NCBI GenBank assembly: GCA_037976565.1
Contig: CP137680.1
Location: 27,794,873-27,858,872, forward strand
Reading direction: 5' to 3'
DNA length: 64,000 bases
DNA from: Mesocentrotus franciscanus
Lineage: Eukaryota; Echinodermata; Echinoidea; Camarodonta; Strongylocentrotidae
Below, piece by piece: positions 61,151 to 64,000 of this stretch. A model generated the notes under the pieces. It did no database searches. It was not told the origin of the DNA and was given only the letters and a program-made list of their open reading frames with translations. The translations under genes were made by a program, and so were the position numbers. How positions within the stretch are numbered: the first letter of the stretch is position 1; the number at the start of each line of letters is the position of its first letter.

Positions 61151-61524
61151 GGGGGTTCTAGAGCGGGGCATGCAGTTACTCTTTTATTTTATTGCTTTGT
61201 CACCCAGCATTTGCTCCTACGAAACTTTCTCGGGGTTACATATCGGGTTGCAATTAGATTTTAGTTGAGAATTAGGGTTAGGGTAAGGGGTAGGTAAAGG
61301 ATCTAGTCCAGGAGGAAGTTAGGAATTCCCTGTATGTCAGTACCGCCGAGCAACAATTAGCGCCGGAGCATAAGTCATTGAACCTTTATTTCCCCTGTCA
61401 CATGCCTAACTCTCTCTCTCTCTCTCTGTCTCCCTCATCATGTTCATTGTTAGGAAACCTGCCAAAAGAACATCGTTGCGTTCAACAATCGGTGATCCAA
61501 CATTGCTCCAGCGACATTTGCTTC
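61151..61524. other. Intergenic DNA
   Basis: A short ttagggttagggtaagg stretch near 61273 recalls telomere repeats but is too short to be meaningful. No gene. Confidence 0.5.
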
Positions 61525-61812
61525 AGGCTTTATAACAATAATGAAAGTTACCTTTGTATTGCGCACGTATTAATCCAGGGTATGCCCAAGGCGCCTACAA
61601 AGGATTATTACCCTTGCTCTAGCGTAGTTGCCCCAAGTCGCTAAATTTTATCAAGGCATAAATTCCTACCAGGTACCCATTTACTACGAGTGGGTTTAGA
61701 ATGGCAAATGTAGGTTAATGTCTTGCCAAAGGACATCAGTGCCACGGCGGGACTCGAACCGCGAACCATGTGAACCATAGTTTGGTGACGTATCCACTGG
61801 ACCACGATACCT
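61525..61812 (-). mobile_element. tRNA-derived SINE, minus strand
   Basis: Reverse-complement B-box ggactcgaacc at 61750-61760 and a degenerate A-box ccactggacca at 61794-61804. The body has taatgtcttgccaaagga and taccaggtacccattta blocks. The tail side has tgtattgcgcacgt and an aataat remnant. Confidence 0.85.
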
Positions 61813-63702
61813 TTATTATTTTATTTCACAAATGATTTGGGAATTGGCGATTGTGTTATGTTTAGGTTTAGGGTAAGGGTTACGGCTAGGACTAGGTCTT
61901 GACTTAGATCAGGTTGGCAATTAAAAGTCACTTTGTGTAAGAGTAATATTTCATTGACTATACGTTGCAATTAAGAAAGCTGTCTATTCCGCGAATCCAA
62001 CAACTGATCATAATCATAATTATAATACACCCCATCACCAAATTCGAGCAGGAAAACTAGGGTAACTCTCTTGATACATATTTAGAAATGTCATGATTGC
62101 GGTCAAGTGACATCCGATCCAGTGTCTCTGCGATAGGGCTGTATCATTATGATGTCATGCTGGAGGTATAGACATCTTCCATGTGGAAATATATCGCCAT
62201 GATAAAGTGAGATGGATAAAAAGAAATGCAAATGAATATCTAGGTTTGTGATTTAGAGTGTAGACAGAGGAGGTGAGGGGATGACACCCCTTCGCTTTCA
62301 TTTTTTTAATTTTATAAACAAATTTTGAATTTTTCAATCCCTATTTGCAAATCCTGTTTTGTGGTTGGAACATTTCTGAAGGCCAATTTGGTCAGATAAA
62401 AATAGTGATAAAATTATAATTTATATCATATATCTAGCGCCATTTCCACTGGATATAATGTGCTTTGAGATGCCATCCATGAGTCGGTGTTGGAGTTGAA
62501 ATATTATTTACAAGCAGTGACAGAGTGAAATCAATGAATACATATGGTTTCAGAATAGATATGTCTTCAAACTCTTTTGTAATTATTCTACTGTTGGTGA
62601 TTATTTCAATTGTTGAAGGAGCCTGATAATATCATTAAGATTGATGATAAACAAGTTTCTGAAATTCTTTGATCTAAAACTTTTAACTTCTATCTTAAGT
62701 ATTTATAGAACTTCTATTCCTTTGAAAACAAGAGTCCGAATGAGTGCCACATCCTCGCGTCGAGACAAAATTTCAACGTGGATTTGAAACTTTCTAATGA
62801 TAATCACGTCAAGAGAGATCTCTAGCGACGCCCCCTGCAACGTTTAACGAATAGGTATAGACCGGTCTGTGATGACATACAAAATAGTAAAATAGCAACG
62901 ATACAGACGTACTACAGCTTTTTGTCTTGCGATTTACTCCGATGAGTGCAAGACGTAAAACTTTACCACGTCTGCATTCTTCGTTATGCCTCGATTTTGT
63001 AGAACCAATCATTTCTTTCAAATTGTGAAATTTCTTTTAAGATGTAGAAAGGCCAAAAAGTTTGAACAGGTTATTTGATATTTCAAGTGATGACCGAGAC
63101 CATAAACTGAGCATAAATCCATTTTCTTTGAAATAATACTGAGATAACCAATAATAATTGTAGCTTGTGTGTCCAAATATAGATCAGCCTCTTGTACAAA
63201 CGTCGTTTGGTAATTCGGTTTCGGTTATCAACTAAAACTGCATTTATTTTGTAGAAATGTAAAACTCTATTATATAGAAACTAATAATAGAAGAAGAATA
63301 ATGGTGATTGAAACTGTTTCAAAGTACTGAATAAATTCATCTCTTGGGCTCCCACAAGACAAATACCAATAAAAGTCGATAAGTGCTGAAGCACGGAAAG
63401 GAATTAAATTAAGAGTTAAATTTACTAAGTCATGGAAAGCTGATATTCTGTCACCGAGCAAATACTGACAATGTAATGATACATTAGCAAATTACATGAC
63501 ATTACACACGCTATGGGTCACTTAGGAGATAAAGCTACATAAATGTCCACTTGGGTATATCTATGTCGGTTTTGGTCTGCTAACTTCAGAAAATTAGTTG
63601 TTGCATTCAAATTAGTGAGACAGTGGTCGGCCAATTAACATGATTGACGAAGGAAATTGAATTGAAACAAGATGTAATTGTTTCACTTTCACTCACAAAC
63701 TA
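61813..63702. other. AT-rich intergenic DNA
   Basis: No coding sequence or repeat family recognised over almost 1.9 kb. Confidence 0.5.
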
Positions 63703-63930
63703 CCCCCCATCTCTCTCTCTCTCCCTCTCTCTCTCTATTTCTTATTGTCACTTCTCTCCTCTCTCTCTCTCTCTTCCGATATATCACCCAAGTTTATCCC
63801 GTATTCCAAACATGTCAGTCTCACTAAATCTCTCTCTGTCCAGATTCTGTCTCCTAAATGCCGCTTCACCTTTTGTCTTTATGTCTATCTCTCTACCCCC
63901 TTCTCCCAATATCCCTCTTTCTCTCCCCTG
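63703..63930. repeat. CT-rich tract
   Basis: (CT)n stretches around 63711-63736 and 63755-63775 with CT-rich linkers; the 95-codon frame is an artefact. Confidence 0.9.
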
Positions 63931-64000
63931 ATAAGCGTCTCTTTACCGCTTTTATCAACAACACGGTCATCAACTCTGTACTCGTCCTCCAACTCCTCCT

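Overview
This window looks like intergenic DNA from a large, repeat-rich animal genome. An echinoderm, probably sea-urchin-like, is my best guess. The guess rests on very long GA/CT tracts, tRNA-derived SINEs whose tails resemble those of L2/CR1-type LINEs, many short inverted-repeat elements, and a near-allelic duplication of the kind that highly polymorphic marine invertebrates produce in assemblies. The organism is inferred, not proven; another marine invertebrate is possible. Nothing bacterial is present: no operons, no CRISPR, no rRNA, and no free-standing tRNA gene.

I found no protein-coding gene I can defend. The long open frames lie in CT/GA or (ACT)n simple repeats and are open only because those repeats lack stop codons. 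The only recognisable coding sequence is two decayed 3' ends of LINE reverse-transcriptase genes (about 30.1-30.53 kb and 31.71-32.77 kb, both minus strand). One possible small exon (40324-40426, minus, with its copy at 47191-47293) is offered as a weak candidate.

Layout. 0-3.4 kb: unremarkable DNA with two small inverted-repeat elements. 3.43-4.83 kb: a degenerate array of about 50-60 bp units, interrupted by a 189 bp SINE with a perfect 9 bp target-site duplication. 4.8-11 kb: AT-rich DNA with an 82 bp tandem duplication, a 574 bp foldback element carrying 51 bp repeats, and a complete 383 bp TTAA-flanked MITE. 11-30 kb: long GA/CT tracts, SINE copies, foldback elements, and further TTAA MITE copies, some clustered. 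30-36 kb: two LINE tails, a SINE, and a roughly 171-189 bp tandem repeat with nuclear-receptor-type DR1 motifs, ending in a GCC-rich module. 37.3-37.9 kb: an unexplained cluster of AGCAC/GTGCT words. 39.16-45.53 kb and 46.03-52.38 kb: two nearly identical 6.35 kb copies separated by exactly 500 N, most simply a haplotype overlap left in the assembly. 52.5-53.2 kb: a 0.7 kb (ACT)n locus. 53.5-59 kb: more inverted-repeat elements, including one with about 245 bp arms. 59-64 kb: CT/GA tracts, one SINE and plain DNA.

The coherent story is mobile-element ecology. A LINE with an (ATT)n tail plausibly mobilises the tRNA-headed SINE that shares its tail. Several non-autonomous DNA transposon families, TTAA-flanked, hAT-like and foldback, fill the rest.
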